In this document: positions 25,143 through 33,960 of the stretch, piece by piece
Layout of the letters: every line of letters starts with the position of its first letter
How positions within the stretch are numbered: the stretch's first letter is position 1
Source: JBEIUO01 sp964549785
GTDB taxonomy: Bacteria; Planctomycetota; Phycisphaerae; Phycisphaerales; UBA1924
Reading direction: 5' to 3'
DNA: 45,210 bases
Assembly: GCA_964549785.1 (NCBI GenBank)
Contig: CAZJXA010000004.1
Span: forward strand, 1-45,210
Program-made: the position numbers and the translations under genes
Notes under the pieces: model-generated
What the model saw: only the letters and a program-made list of their open reading frames with translations
The model's database searches: none
What the model was told of the DNA's origin: nothing

Positions 25143-25987
25143 CCGTCACCTTCGACCGGTTCGAGCGTGCCCGATCCCATGCCGCCGCGGGCGATGGGGC
25201 GGACGGCGGTGGCGACGAACTCGGCCTGCTCGAGCACAAGAGGGCAGTCTTGGCCGCGCGCGGTGAGTTCGGCGATGGTGTCCTTGCGGGTGAGGTTGCG
25301 GCGGAAGACGTGCCAAAAGGCGTTGCGGACGGCGGTGATGTGTTCTCGCGGGTAGCCGGCGCGGCGGAGGCCCACCAGATTCACCGTGCTGATGGTGTTG
25401 CGCAGCGCACAGACGCAGAAGGGCGGGATGTCCATCGCCGTGCCGACATTGCCCGTGACGAAGGCCATTCGGCCGACGCGGTTGAACTGATGGACGGCGG
25501 AGTTGCCGCTGAGGATCGCGTTATCGAAGACGGTGGAGTGGCCAGCGAGCATAGCGGAATTGGCCATCACAACGCCGTTCCCCACGGCGGCGTCGTGTCC
25601 GGCGTGGCTGGAAGCCATCATGTAGACGCGGTCACCGACGCGTGTCGGCTTGTCGAGTTTGGTAGCGGCGTGGAGAGTGACGGATTCGCGAAGGACGGTG
25701 TGGGAGCCGACGACGACCCCCGCAGTGGGGTCGCCCGGCTTGAACTTGAAGTCTTGGGGAGGAAAGCCGATGCATACAAAGGGGTAGAGGGTGCAGGACT
25801 CGCCGATTGTGACGGGGCCGGCGATCTGAACATTGGCGAGAAGACGGGTGTTGGCGCCGAGGGTGACCTGTCCGGTGAGGACACACCAGGGGCCGATATC
25901 TACGCCGTCGCCCAGTTGAGACTCGGGGCTGATGATGGCGGTGGGATGAATGGAAACGCGCGCGGGCTTGGCGGTGGCAGTCGTCAT
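25139..25987 (-). CDS. lpxA: Acyl-ACP--UDP-N-acetylglucosamine O-acyltransferase
   Basis: A 282-residue left-handed beta-helix enzyme doing the first step of lipid A synthesis. Hexapeptide repeats run through the first 190 residues; GFPPQDFKF matches the family GxxPQDxKF segment. The catalytic His is His131 in SSHAGHDAAVG, equivalent to His125 of E. coli, followed by the usual NSAMLAGHSTV and GNSAVHQF segments. It supports a Gram-negative envelope with lipid A. No other lpx gene lies in the window. The start ATG at 25987 lacks a clear ribosome site. Confidence 0.95.
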   Translation of the reverse strand: MTTATAKPARVSIHPTAIISPESQLGDGVDIGPWCVLTGQVTLGANTRLLANVQIAGPVTIGESCTLYPFVCIGFPPQDFKFKPGDPTAGVVVGSHTVLRESVTLHAATKLDKPTRVGDRVYMMASSHAGHDAAVGNGVVMANSAMLAGHSTVFDNAILSGNSAVHQFNRVGRMAFVTGNVGTAMDIPPFCVCALRNTISTVNLVGLRRAGYPREHITAVRNAFWHVFRRNLTRKDTIAELTARGQDCPLVLEQAEFVATAVRPIARGGMGSGTLEPVEGDG

Positions 25988-26223
25988 GTGGGGACGGCAT
26001 GGTATGGTCGAACAGTCAAATCGGTGGCGGTTCAGATTCGTCGACCGGCACGGAGAACCGACGCGGGGTGCGATTGGGGGCTGAGCGGCGGGCTCTTTCT
26101 CCGCCCGTCGTCGTCGAGGGGCCGACGGGCGGAATCTGAGGCCCGGGGTTCTAAAAATCTCGCATCGAAGATACTCGACACGCCGAGGTTCGACCCGGAA
26201 CGTGGTGATACGCTTGTTTTCGC

Positions 26224-27207
26224 GTGCTCCCCGGGCAAGATCAAACCAAACTGGTCACCGTTCACGACCTCATACCGCGAGATCTCGCCGCGCGGCTGGA
26301 ACGGGTTGATCTCCTGTCGCGAAAGATGTTGCGGGGGACGCTGCCGGGTGAGCGGCGCAGCAAGCGCCGCGGCCGGAGCGTCGAGTTCGACGATTTCCGG
26401 GAGTACGTCCCCGGCGACGAGCCGCGGCATATCGACTGGAACGCGCTGGCCCGGCTCGATCGGCTGCTGGTCAAGGTGTTTCGCGAGGAAGAGGATCTGT
26501 CGTTGCATGTGGTCGTGGACTTGTCGGCCTCGATGGCGACGGGCAAGCCGTCGAAGTTGATCTTCGGAGCGCGGTTGGCGGCTGCGCTCGCGGACGTCGC
26601 GCTGGCGAACTCCAATCGCGTGGCGGTGACGGCCTTTGGTGCGACGACGGCGCGGACACTGGCGGCCCTCCGAGGGCGTCGGTCGATGGCCCGCGTGGCG
26701 GCTTTTCTGATCGGGGAGGCCGAGCGAATGAGCGGCGAGGGGGCGACCGGCGCGGTCGGAGCGGGGCTGACGGCGGCCTTGCGATCCGCGATCGCGATCG
26801 GTGGCAAAGGGTCGGCACGGGGTGTGGTTTTCCTGATCTCCGACTTTGGCGACTGGGCAGAGATGGCGACAGGCACGGCCAACCTGCTGGCCGCGGCCAC
26901 GGTTCAGGGAAAGGTCGATGCCCACGCGGTTCGGGTGGTGTCACCGTCCGAGGAGGACCCCGGGCTGGACGGCGCGAACGGGCTTTCACTCGCGGTCGCG
27001 CTCACCGATATTGAAACCGGACGGAAAGTCGAGACGGTGGTCTCCGAAGAGACCGTCGCGGCGTACCGGAGGTCGCGCGACGCGGATCTCCGGCGCTGGG
27101 AAGGTTGGTGCGCTTCGGCGGGGGTCGGGAGCGTGACGGTGCGGAGCGATGCGGATGTGGGGGCGATGATCCTGAGCACGTTGCGCCGCCGGGGTATCGT
27201 GGGGTAG
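26224..27207 (+). CDS. DUF58 domain protein (von Willebrand A-like)
   Basis: A 327-residue protein of the DUF58 family, usually found with MoxR ATPases and vWA membrane proteins in chaperone-like or envelope systems. The core motif is GRSVEFDDFREYVPGDEPRHIDWNALAR, followed by VVVDLSASMATGKPSK, a vWA-like metal-site (DxSxS) strand. The GTG at 26224 keeps the usual N-terminal LERVDLLSRKMLRGTLPGER segment. No MoxR gene is beside it here, which is unusual; the neighbours are lpxA (divergent) and an OmpA-like gene (convergent). Confidence 0.9.
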   Translation: MLPGQDQTKLVTVHDLIPRDLAARLERVDLLSRKMLRGTLPGERRSKRRGRSVEFDDFREYVPGDEPRHIDWNALARLDRLLVKVFREEEDLSLHVVVDLSASMATGKPSKLIFGARLAAALADVALANSNRVAVTAFGATTARTLAALRGRRSMARVAAFLIGEAERMSGEGATGAVGAGLTAALRSAIAIGGKGSARGVVFLISDFGDWAEMATGTANLLAAATVQGKVDAHAVRVVSPSEEDPGLDGANGLSLAVALTDIETGRKVETVVSEETVAAYRRSRDADLRRWEGWCASAGVGSVTVRSDADVGAMILSTLRRRGIVG

Positions 27208-27505
27208 GACCGAACTCCGGCGCGGATGACGACGTTCAGACCGAACTCGGTCAGACTTCCGCCCGGCGCAGGATCGGGAATTCGGGCCGGGGTTCATGAC
27301 CAACCGGCCCGCTTGAATACTCGATAGTTGCCGCCACCCGCGCGCAAAGCCATCCCGGCGCCGGAAAGTCTGTGAAAGGCCTTCGAGCGTCGGGATGGAA
27401 ATCGAACCCACAGCGACCGGATCAACGGGGCGTGCGACGCACGCCCGAACACTCAAACAGCAGCGGGTGCTCGGTTGCTCGTCGTCAAAAAGGGACTGGC
27501 GTCGG

Positions 27506-28171
27506 TCAGTTCGTGATGACGATCTCGACGCGCCGGCTCGCGGCCATCGAGCCCTTTGGCTGCGACGAGCCGTAGCCTACGGCCGAGATGCGGCCGCCAC
27601 TGACGCCCTTCCCGGAGAGGTACTTCTCGACCGACTCGGCCCGAGCCTGGCTCAAGGCGTCGTTGGAGGCCCACTTGCTCTTGGTGATCTTCTGCGAGTC
27701 GGTATGGCCCTCAACCCGGACCGAGCGGCGGGCGTAACGAGAGTTGAGTTCGCCGGCGATCCGGTCGAGCTTCTTCTTGGCGGCCGACGTCAGCGTGGCC
27801 TGCCCGGAATTGAAGGTGACGTCGCCCGCGAGTTCGGCGACCATGTTGCCGCTGGAATCCTCTGTAAAGTTGGTCGGGCCGCCGCCGCCGCCGCTGCTGG
27901 CGGAATCGCCTCCACCGCTCCAACCAGTAGCGGCGGGCTGCTGAGCCGCGGCCAACTGCTGGGCCCGATCGGCCTCCAACTGCGACATCCTGGAAGCCAA
28001 GTCGCGGTTCTGCTGATCGAGTTGGGCGTTCTGCTCGCGCAGTTCGGTCGACTCGGATTTCGCCAGTTCGTAGTCCTTCTTGCTCACGCGGCTGCAGCCG
28101 CCCACGAGCAGCGAAAGGCCCATCATCGCCGCCAGCCCAATCACGCCAAATCGCATTCCGGTGCGCTCCAT
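27506..28171 (-). CDS. OmpA/Pal-like outer-membrane lipoprotein
   Basis: A 221-residue lipoprotein: signal peptide with lipobox VGGC (Cys26), a coiled-coil-like stretch (about residues 36-75, rich in Glu, Gln and Leu), a Gly/Ser linker, then a C-terminal OmpA domain (about 112-220). The domain shows FNSGQATLT, VEGHTDSQ with the peptidoglycan-binding Asp, LSQARAESVEKYL and SRRVEI. It would tie the outer membrane to peptidoglycan, which suits planctomycetes with thin walls. The ATG at 28171 has GAGGGAT upstream. A candidate promoter lies at 28246-28276. Confidence 0.92.
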   Translation of the reverse strand: MERTGMRFGVIGLAAMMGLSLLVGGCSRVSKKDYELAKSESTELREQNAQLDQQNRDLASRMSQLEADRAQQLAAAQQPAATGWSGGGDSASSGGGGGPTNFTEDSSGNMVAELAGDVTFNSGQATLTSAAKKKLDRIAGELNSRYARRSVRVEGHTDSQKITKSKWASNDALSQARAESVEKYLSGKGVSGGRISAVGYGSSQPKGSMAASRRVEIVITN

Positions 28172-28478
28172 CAGTCGATCCCTCGTTTTAAACAGGTAGT
28201 GTGCTTTCCCCGGCGGCGGCTTCGGCCAGCCCCAAGTGGCCCGATAGTATCGGCCGGATCAGTCGAAAAGGGTCAAATCAGCCACATTGCCGCAATCGGC
28301 GGAATGTTGTCTGCCGCTGCACTTCCGATCCGAGGGCGCCGTTGAGGAGTTCCGCCGGCCTTGTACCAGGTGCTCGCGGGCACCCGGCTCTCACGCCCGG
28401 CTGTCCTGCACGCCGACGGGCGAACGGTGCGGGGGCTCGTCGCCCGGAGCGGGCTTTGTTCGATCTAACGCCGCCTCG
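28172..28478. other. Intergenic region of 307 bases
   Basis: Between the OmpA-like gene start and the prepilin peptidase stop, both minus strand. It holds the candidate promoter and palindrome for the OmpA-like gene in its left third. The rest is GC-rich with small hairpins (for example GCCCG-GAG-CGGGC at 28441-28453) and no recognisable gene. Confidence 0.5.
28246..28276 (-). promoter_or_regulatory. Candidate promoter of the OmpA-like gene with overlapping palindrome
   Basis: Minus-strand TTGACC (28276-28271) and GATACT (28251-28246) are 19 bases apart. The palindrome CCGATAGTATCGG (28241-28253) covers the -10 element and could be a repressor site. The predicted start lies about 70 bases before the ATG. 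Confidence 0.4.
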
Positions 28479-29906
28479 TTACGGCAGGTTGATCGGCATT
28501 TCCCCACGCATGATCCGGGTCAGGCCGGCTTCAAGCAGGGGCTTGCCGAACCAAACCAAGGCGGTTCCGATCGCCAGGTGCGGCCCGAAGGGCAGCGGTG
28601 CGGCCAGCGCGCGTTTCCACTTTCCGCCGGTTGCCGTATCGCCTGATCCGCCCGCTAACACCCGCCCCGCAACGCCCCACACCGCCCCCAGAAAGGTCGC
28701 AATAAAGAAGGCGGCAACGGCGTCGATCCATCCGATAGAGGCCCCGACGGCCGCGAGAAGGTGGACGTCGCCCAAGCCCATCGCCTCCTTGCCGAAAGCG
28801 AGCGAGCCGAAGATTCGGACGCCCCAGACGATGCCGCCGCCAATGAGGTAGCCCATCAACACACCGGCCAAGACGACCAGCCAGAGAGGGGCATCATGGG
28901 TGGGCACCATCCGCATGAGGTCCATGTCGAAGACATAGGGCCCGCCGAGGCGGTGGGCCGCCCAGCCCCCGATCATCGCCAGCCCGAGGATGGGGGAAAC
29001 GAAGATTAATTCTCGCAGCATTTCGCGTCGAGCGTGCGGGTACTGAACCCACAAATCCTGCTCGGTTCGATCGTCCTTCGAGCCGGTTTGGGCCGCCTTT
29101 TCGGCGGATTCTTGAATGACCTGGGCTTCCCAGATGGGGTAGTCCGCGAAACTCCGCCGGAAGAGCCCGAAGCGGAGGCAGACCGTCGAGAACGCAACGC
29201 CTGCAGCTCCGCCCAACGCGGCGCCGATCCACCACCAACCGTGCGGCCCGGGTGTGGCAATCGACCAATCCCATCCGGGAGCGGCCCGGCTGAGGCCGAA
29301 CCCGCCGCCCCCATTGGGCCCGCCGGTCGATTCCATCCAAACGGCGTGGCCGACGTGGCCGAGCAACGCCACGATTACGGGAGGCCACATGAGTTCGAGC
29401 GGTATCGTGAAGGTGCGGGCATCGACGATGGTCATCGCGACCAAGCAAGAAAACAAGATGAGGACGATGATGAAACTGGGCCAGGTTTCGGCGAAACCGC
29501 CGAGTGCCCATTCCGGTCGGATTGACCCGAAGGGGATTCCGATGAATTTGCCAGCGTCGGCGTAGAGCGTGAGGTAAACCAACACGAACAGGAAGCCCAC
29601 TAACGCTTCAACGATCGGGTATTCAGCGGAGATCGGGGTCCGGCAAAAACGGCATCTGGCGCGGAGCATCAGCCATCCGAAAACCGGAATGTTCTCGCGC
29701 CACGTGAGGTTGGTCTCGCAAGACGGGCATCGCGACGACGCGGTCACGACGTCCAGGCCGAGAGGCAGCCGGTAGACGAGGACGTTGATGAGCGAGCCGA
29801 CGCACGCACCGAAGGCGAACACGAACAGCAGCCTCACGACCTCGAACAAGGACATGAAGAAGGCATAGTTTTCCGTCGTCCAATGCTGTGCAATCACCGC
29901 CGTCAT
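28479..29906 (-). CDS. Prepilin peptidase (A24) with a large insert
   Basis: A 475-residue membrane aspartic protease that trims prepilins and pseudopilins at the inner face of the cytoplasmic membrane. The N-terminal domain has GACVGSLINVLVYRLP and the zinc pairs C60-x2-C63 and C85-x2-C88. Catalytic Asp162 (IVDARTFTIP) and Asp380 (GLGDVHLL) are present. They are about 218 residues apart, whereas classical enzymes have about 65; the insert (about 190-340) is rich in Gly, Trp and charged residues with two or three hydrophobic segments. The ATG directly follows the xseB stop (TGAATG). Pseudopilin genes at 3018 and 23511 supply likely substrates. Confidence 0.92.
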   Translation of the reverse strand: MTAVIAQHWTTENYAFFMSLFEVVRLLFVFAFGACVGSLINVLVYRLPLGLDVVTASSRCPSCETNLTWRENIPVFGWLMLRARCRFCRTPISAEYPIVEALVGFLFVLVYLTLYADAGKFIGIPFGSIRPEWALGGFAETWPSFIIVLILFSCLVAMTIVDARTFTIPLELMWPPVIVALLGHVGHAVWMESTGGPNGGGGFGLSRAAPGWDWSIATPGPHGWWWIGAALGGAAGVAFSTVCLRFGLFRRSFADYPIWEAQVIQESAEKAAQTGSKDDRTEQDLWVQYPHARREMLRELIFVSPILGLAMIGGWAAHRLGGPYVFDMDLMRMVPTHDAPLWLVVLAGVLMGYLIGGGIVWGVRIFGSLAFGKEAMGLGDVHLLAAVGASIGWIDAVAAFFIATFLGAVWGVAGRVLAGGSGDTATGGKWKRALAAPLPFGPHLAIGTALVWFGKPLLEAGLTRIMRGEMPINLP

Positions 29907-30212
29907 TCAGAACGGTATATCGTCGCGCGCGGCGGGCGGTATGGAATCATCTTCGCCACTTCGTGCAGCCCGAGGGGGTTTGGGCTCCGTCGGACCTTTT
30001 CTTGACAGTTCCTCGACCTTCTGCTCGGCCGCCGCGAGGATTTCTCGGCACCTCGCGACCAGCCCCATCCCGCGTTCATATTCCGACATCGATTTTTCGA
30101 GGCCGATCTCGCCTCGTTCGATCTCATCGACGATGGATTCGAGGTCGCGGATGGCGGATTCAAAGTCCGGGGCGGATTCGACTTTCTCAGATGGACTTGG
30201 TCGAGGTTTCAC
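29907..30212 (-). CDS. xseB: Exodeoxyribonuclease VII small subunit
   Basis: A 101-residue protein; residues 15-70 give the XseB helix pair (FESAIRDLESIVDEIERGEIGLE.., SMSEYERGMGLV). It binds the large subunit to form a single-strand exonuclease. The start is GTG at 30212, 26 bases after xseA. A Pro/Arg-rich tail of about 30 residues extends beyond the family core. Its stop touches the start of the prepilin peptidase gene. Confidence 0.93.
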   Translation of the reverse strand: MKPRPSPSEKVESAPDFESAIRDLESIVDEIERGEIGLEKSMSEYERGMGLVARCREILAAAEQKVEELSRKGPTEPKPPRAARSGEDDSIPPAARDDIPF

Positions 30213-30238
30213 GCTTTGGGGAGAGTAGCCTTGGAGCG

Positions 30239-31834
30239 TCAGGCCCCGAACAACCCGGGTCCGGACTCGCGCGGCGGTCGGGATCGGGCTTTCGGGGCGG
30301 GAGCCGAGGGCCCGACCGTTGGAAGCCGACCCGAACCACCCGCCGTTGAACGGACGGTCCCGTCCGTGAGAAGGGTGTCCAGGATCGTTCCCGGAGCGGC
30401 GTCGCCGACGGATCGCAGAACCGATCCGTCGGCGAGCGTGGTGATCGAGAAACCGCGCTCCAAGACCCGGATCGGCGAGACCGAGTGCAATCGTTTTGCC
30501 AGACCTTCCAGTCTTTGCGATGCGTCCGAGGCCCGCCCTTTGCCCGCGATTCGCAAGCGTCGCTCGAGGCTTCGAAACTCGGGAGTGGCCCGTTCCGCAC
30601 GGAGCTTGCCGGCGGTCACGAGCCCGCCCTTTGCATCGGCCACGCGCAGTGTGGCTTGGGCGAGCGTGTTTTCCATCGAGAGCCGACGTTCGAGATTGCG
30701 GAGCCTCTCGGACTCCCGGGCGAGTGACGCCGCGGGACGAGCCCGATCCAGACCGGATCGGGCTGCTAAGAACGTGGAATTGGCGTGTCGCAGCACCGCC
30801 CGCAGGCCGTTCGTGAACCGCCGCACCACGGCGTTAAGTTCGTCGATTCGCGCACGAACGGAGCGACCAGGCTCGGCCAGCGCGGGCCGACGCAGCAACG
30901 ACTGAACGGCCAGCGAGGCCGAGTCGAGCCGGCCGCGGAGGGCAAAGGTGAGGCGCGACTGGGTGGAATCGACGGCCCGGAGCAGGGCGGTGGAGTCGGG
31001 GGTGAGGCGTGTGGCGGCGAGGGTCGGGGTGGCGGCTCGTTCATCGGCGACCAGTTCGGCAAGGGTGACGTCGGTTTCGTGGCCGATCGCTGCGACCACG
31101 GGGACCGAGCATTCGACGATGGCCCGGGCAAGTTCGCGGTCGTTGAAGGGCCAGAGGTCTTCCATCGATCCGCCGCCGCGGGTGAGGATGACGGCGTCGA
31201 GGCCTAGTTCGACGGCCCTGCCCGAGACTTCCCGAATCGCGGCGGTGGCTTCGGGAGCGGCGGAATCGCCTTGGACGCGGATGTCAACGACGAGGACGCC
31301 CACGGCGGGGCAACGGCGCTTCATGGTGACGAGGACGTCCTGGAGGGCGGCACCGGTGCGGCTCGTGATCACGGCGACCCGGCGCGGAAGAAGGGGGAGA
31401 GGTCGCTTGCGGGAGGGGTCGAGCCATCCCAGGGCGCGGAGTTCATCGACGAGTACTCGCAGCCGCTCGGCGAGTGAGCCCTGACCGGCGGCCTCGATCT
31501 TGTCGACCATGAGGCTGACGCGGCCGGTCTTGGTGTACAACTCGAAACGGCCGGTCACAACAAGACGGACGCCGCTGCGGACGGCGACGGCGGAGCGCTT
31601 CGCGACGCTCGCGAACGCCACGCAGGCGAGGACGGCAGAGTCGTCCTTGAGATCGAAGTACCAATGGGTTCGGTCGGTGAAGTTGCCGACCTCTCCGACG
31701 ATGCGGACGGGAGACATGAACCCAGACCGGATGACTCCGTCGAGGGCCGCGGCGGCTTGGGAGACGGTGAGCGGGGCGGCGGTGGCCTTTTTGGCCGCAT
31801 TCATCTGGGAAGGATCAAAGAGCGGCGCGGGCAT
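30239..31834 (-). CDS. xseA: Exodeoxyribonuclease VII large subunit
   Basis: A 531-residue nuclease. It has an N-terminal OB-fold (VGEVGNFTDRTHWYFDLKDDSAVLACVAF), then the catalytic region with VITSRTGAALQDVL, TRGGGSMEDLWPFNDRELARAI and GHETDVTLAELVADERAATPTLAA, followed by a long helical C-terminal part rich in Arg and Leu. It degrades single-stranded DNA in repair together with XseB just downstream. Start ATG 31834; a second ATG at 31801 is possible. The C-terminal Pro/Gly/Ser tail of about 35 residues is poorly conserved in character. Confidence 0.95.
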   Translation of the reverse strand: MPAPLFDPSQMNAAKKATAAPLTVSQAAAALDGVIRSGFMSPVRIVGEVGNFTDRTHWYFDLKDDSAVLACVAFASVAKRSAVAVRSGVRLVVTGRFELYTKTGRVSLMVDKIEAAGQGSLAERLRVLVDELRALGWLDPSRKRPLPLLPRRVAVITSRTGAALQDVLVTMKRRCPAVGVLVVDIRVQGDSAAPEATAAIREVSGRAVELGLDAVILTRGGGSMEDLWPFNDRELARAIVECSVPVVAAIGHETDVTLAELVADERAATPTLAATRLTPDSTALLRAVDSTQSRLTFALRGRLDSASLAVQSLLRRPALAEPGRSVRARIDELNAVVRRFTNGLRAVLRHANSTFLAARSGLDRARPAASLARESERLRNLERRLSMENTLAQATLRVADAKGGLVTAGKLRAERATPEFRSLERRLRIAGKGRASDASQRLEGLAKRLHSVSPIRVLERGFSITTLADGSVLRSVGDAAPGTILDTLLTDGTVRSTAGGSGRLPTVGPSAPAPKARSRPPRESGPGLFGA

Positions 31835-31990
31835 TCAACGACGAGGGTAGACGGAGGCTCGCGCACGGTTTAGGGTGCAACCGCTTCGGAGTTCTGCAGC
31901 CCCCCATTACGCTGGCCGCTTTCTCCGCGGCCGCCTCTGCGGCGCGGTGCCTTCGGTGGCGTATTGAACAAGGCCTCGGGGCACGAAGCA

Positions 31991-32635
31991 TCAGGGCATC
32001 GAGGCGAGCAGACCATCGCCTCCTTCAGGGGCGACGCGGACTCGTGCCGTCGCTGAACGTTCAGCCTTGGTGGTGGCGTCGAGCACACGGACGTGCATGC
32101 GTTTGCGGAAGCGAGTGACCTCGGGGGCGATTTCGATAATCGCACGGGGCTGGATCACACGGGTCCCGGCGGGAGCCGGCTCATCGGCGAGGGTGAGGAG
32201 GACCGGCGCTCCGATCAGATAGGCGTCATTGACGAACGTACGGACGCCGCCGGTGTAGCCCTGTTCTTTGAGCCATTCCTGACGGGCGGTCTCAAAGCGT
32301 TGAAGGCCATCGCCGCCAAAGACGCCCCACGGCGAAAAGCCTACGACTTCGGTGCCGATGCGGGCGAGGACGCGGTCGTTGTGATCGACCGCGCCATAGG
32401 CCGTCGGGCCGGGGTTGCCTTCATCGGTGGCGTACTCCACGTCATACGGCCCCACCGTGATGGTTCCGACCCACAGCCGACCATTGAACCCCGGCCGCCG
32501 AACCGAGTCGGCGCGGGCCTCGGGATAGAGCCGCGGCGTGGCGAGCGAACGTTGACCGCCGTGGGAGAAGCCGGGAGTATGAATCGGGCCGGTGGCGGCC
32601 GAAATTGCCAGAGCAATGAGTGCAGCGTTCAACAT
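31991..32635 (-). CDS. Secreted protein of unknown function
   Basis: A 214-residue protein with a short signal peptide (MLNAALIALAISAATG). The mature part includes RLWVGTITVGPYDVEYATDEGNPGP, GTEVVGFSPWGVFGGDG and LIGAPVLLTL. No family is recognised. A GAGAT-type ribosome site precedes the ATG by a run of A. Its frame has normal codon bias for the window and the antisense frame has no features. It stands upstream of xseA with a 156-base gap, so it may have its own promoter or terminate separately. Confidence 0.65.
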   Translation of the reverse strand: MLNAALIALAISAATGPIHTPGFSHGGQRSLATPRLYPEARADSVRRPGFNGRLWVGTITVGPYDVEYATDEGNPGPTAYGAVDHNDRVLARIGTEVVGFSPWGVFGGDGLQRFETARQEWLKEQGYTGGVRTFVNDAYLIGAPVLLTLADEPAPAGTRVIQPRAIIEIAPEVTRFRKRMHVRVLDATTKAERSATARVRVAPEGGDGLLASMP

Positions 32636-32832
32636 TTTTTTATCTCGCTTTCTTGGATTGTGATTCCCCTCACCAACCTTTAACCGCCAGCGGCGATGGG
32701 GTCGGATTCATTGATAAGGTGCCACATGAATTCACAAAATCCAGAAGAACGGCGTCGATTCGGGTGGATTGGGGGAGGCCTGACGGTGCAGACCATCGTC
32801 GGCGCGAGGCTATAGGACGTTGGAGTCAGGCA

Positions 32833-33960
32833 TCAGGCTGTTTCCGATGGGAACGGGATGGCCTCGGAAGCGGTCATCCACATGTATGCATCAAGAACCG
32901 CACGGATATGAGCGGAGGCGAGGCGGTTGGAGCGGATGAACTGATGGGCCGAGGCGGCGATGGCGCGGCGGTCGGCGGGGCGGGCGAGGAGCCGGTCGAT
33001 CATGGCGGACCATGCGTCGCCGCCCGACGCCGCGGCGGGTACGGGGACGAGGTTCGCGGTGCGGCCGTCGATCAGACAACTGATGAATCGGTCGGCGGCG
33101 GCTATCACGAGCATCCCGTTGGACATGGCGTCCAGCACCACGCTCTTGTGCTCGCCAGCGGATTCGGGCTGGATGAGAAAATCGCCCTGGAGGAGAAGGT
33201 CTCGTCGGCTTTCGAGTTCTTCGATGAGTGAGAGCCGGTTCAGGACGCCCAGACGCTCGGCTATTTTCCATATCCCGGCACGCCTGGCCGCGAGGGCGTC
33301 GACAAAGATGAGGCCGTCTCCGTTGCGTTGGAAGGACGAGGCGACTCCCTCGAAGGCGGATTGAAACGGCTTGGTCTGACGACCGGACCCGATGAACATC
33401 GCGGAAGGAGCCCGCCCCGGGGGGACGACTTCGCGCGGCGGCTCCGAAGCGTGGACCCCCCAGTAGGTGGGCCGAACCGATACGCCGCCCGTCCGGAGCG
33501 CGCTCTCGATCGCGGTGTCGGGCGCCAAGAATACGGGGCGATTGCCCCCCGAGCGCTGCGGGCCGCGGACGGCCCGCTGGACCAGTCCGGCACGCCACAC
33601 TTCGAGCGCGAGCCCCGCATCGAGGGCTCCGGCGAGACGCCGGCCCAGTTCCCACACCGAGCCACCGAAGACGTGGACGACGTCGATCGGATCCGGCTCG
33701 TCCGCGTCATCGATGAGGGCGAGATTGCGGACGATGCGGCGCGCCGCCAGCCCGCGGGTGACCGAGAGCACGCGGCGAGAATAGGGGACCATGCTCCGGA
33801 ACACACCGCCCATTGCCCCCACCTGCGGGCGGTTGAGGTCCGAGTCGGGAACCGCGTGGATTACACGGACGCCTTCATCGGCGAGGCCGATCTCGAGACG
33901 AGCGAGCATTGATCGCTCGCGAGAAGCGAAGAACTCATCGACCAGGATGAGCACCCTCAT
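32833..33960 (-). CDS. Glycosyltransferase, GT4-like
   Basis: A 375-residue protein with two Rossmann-like halves typical of GT-B enzymes. The first starts MRVLILVDEFFAS and has VVHVFGGSVWELGRRLA. The second has APSAMFIGSGRQTKPF and, near the C terminus, QPESAGEHKSVVLDAMSNGMLVIAA, the GT4-type acidic/Gly segment that binds the sugar nucleotide. It would add a sugar to an envelope or surface glycan. Its ATG overlaps the stop of the ABC ATPase gene by four bases (ATGA), so they are coupled. A longer frame by six codons begins at 33978. Confidence 0.8.
   Translation of the reverse strand: MRVLILVDEFFASRERSMLARLEIGLADEGVRVIHAVPDSDLNRPQVGAMGGVFRSMVPYSRRVLSVTRGLAARRIVRNLALIDDADEPDPIDVVHVFGGSVWELGRRLAGALDAGLALEVWRAGLVQRAVRGPQRSGGNRPVFLAPDTAIESALRTGGVSVRPTYWGVHASEPPREVVPPGRAPSAMFIGSGRQTKPFQSAFEGVASSFQRNGDGLIFVDALAARRAGIWKIAERLGVLNRLSLIEELESRRDLLLQGDFLIQPESAGEHKSVVLDAMSNGMLVIAAADRFISCLIDGRTANLVPVPAAASGGDAWSAMIDRLLARPADRRAIAASAHQFIRSNRLASAHIRAVLDAYMWMTASEAIPFPSETA

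Noticed and set aside
25250..26560. 436-residue plus-strand frame
   Set aside because: Antisense to lpxA and out of frame with the DUF58 gene; no signature.
28441..28453. Hairpin as a terminator of the prepilin peptidase operon
   Set aside because: The stem is only five pairs and the T-run is on the wrong side for the minus strand.
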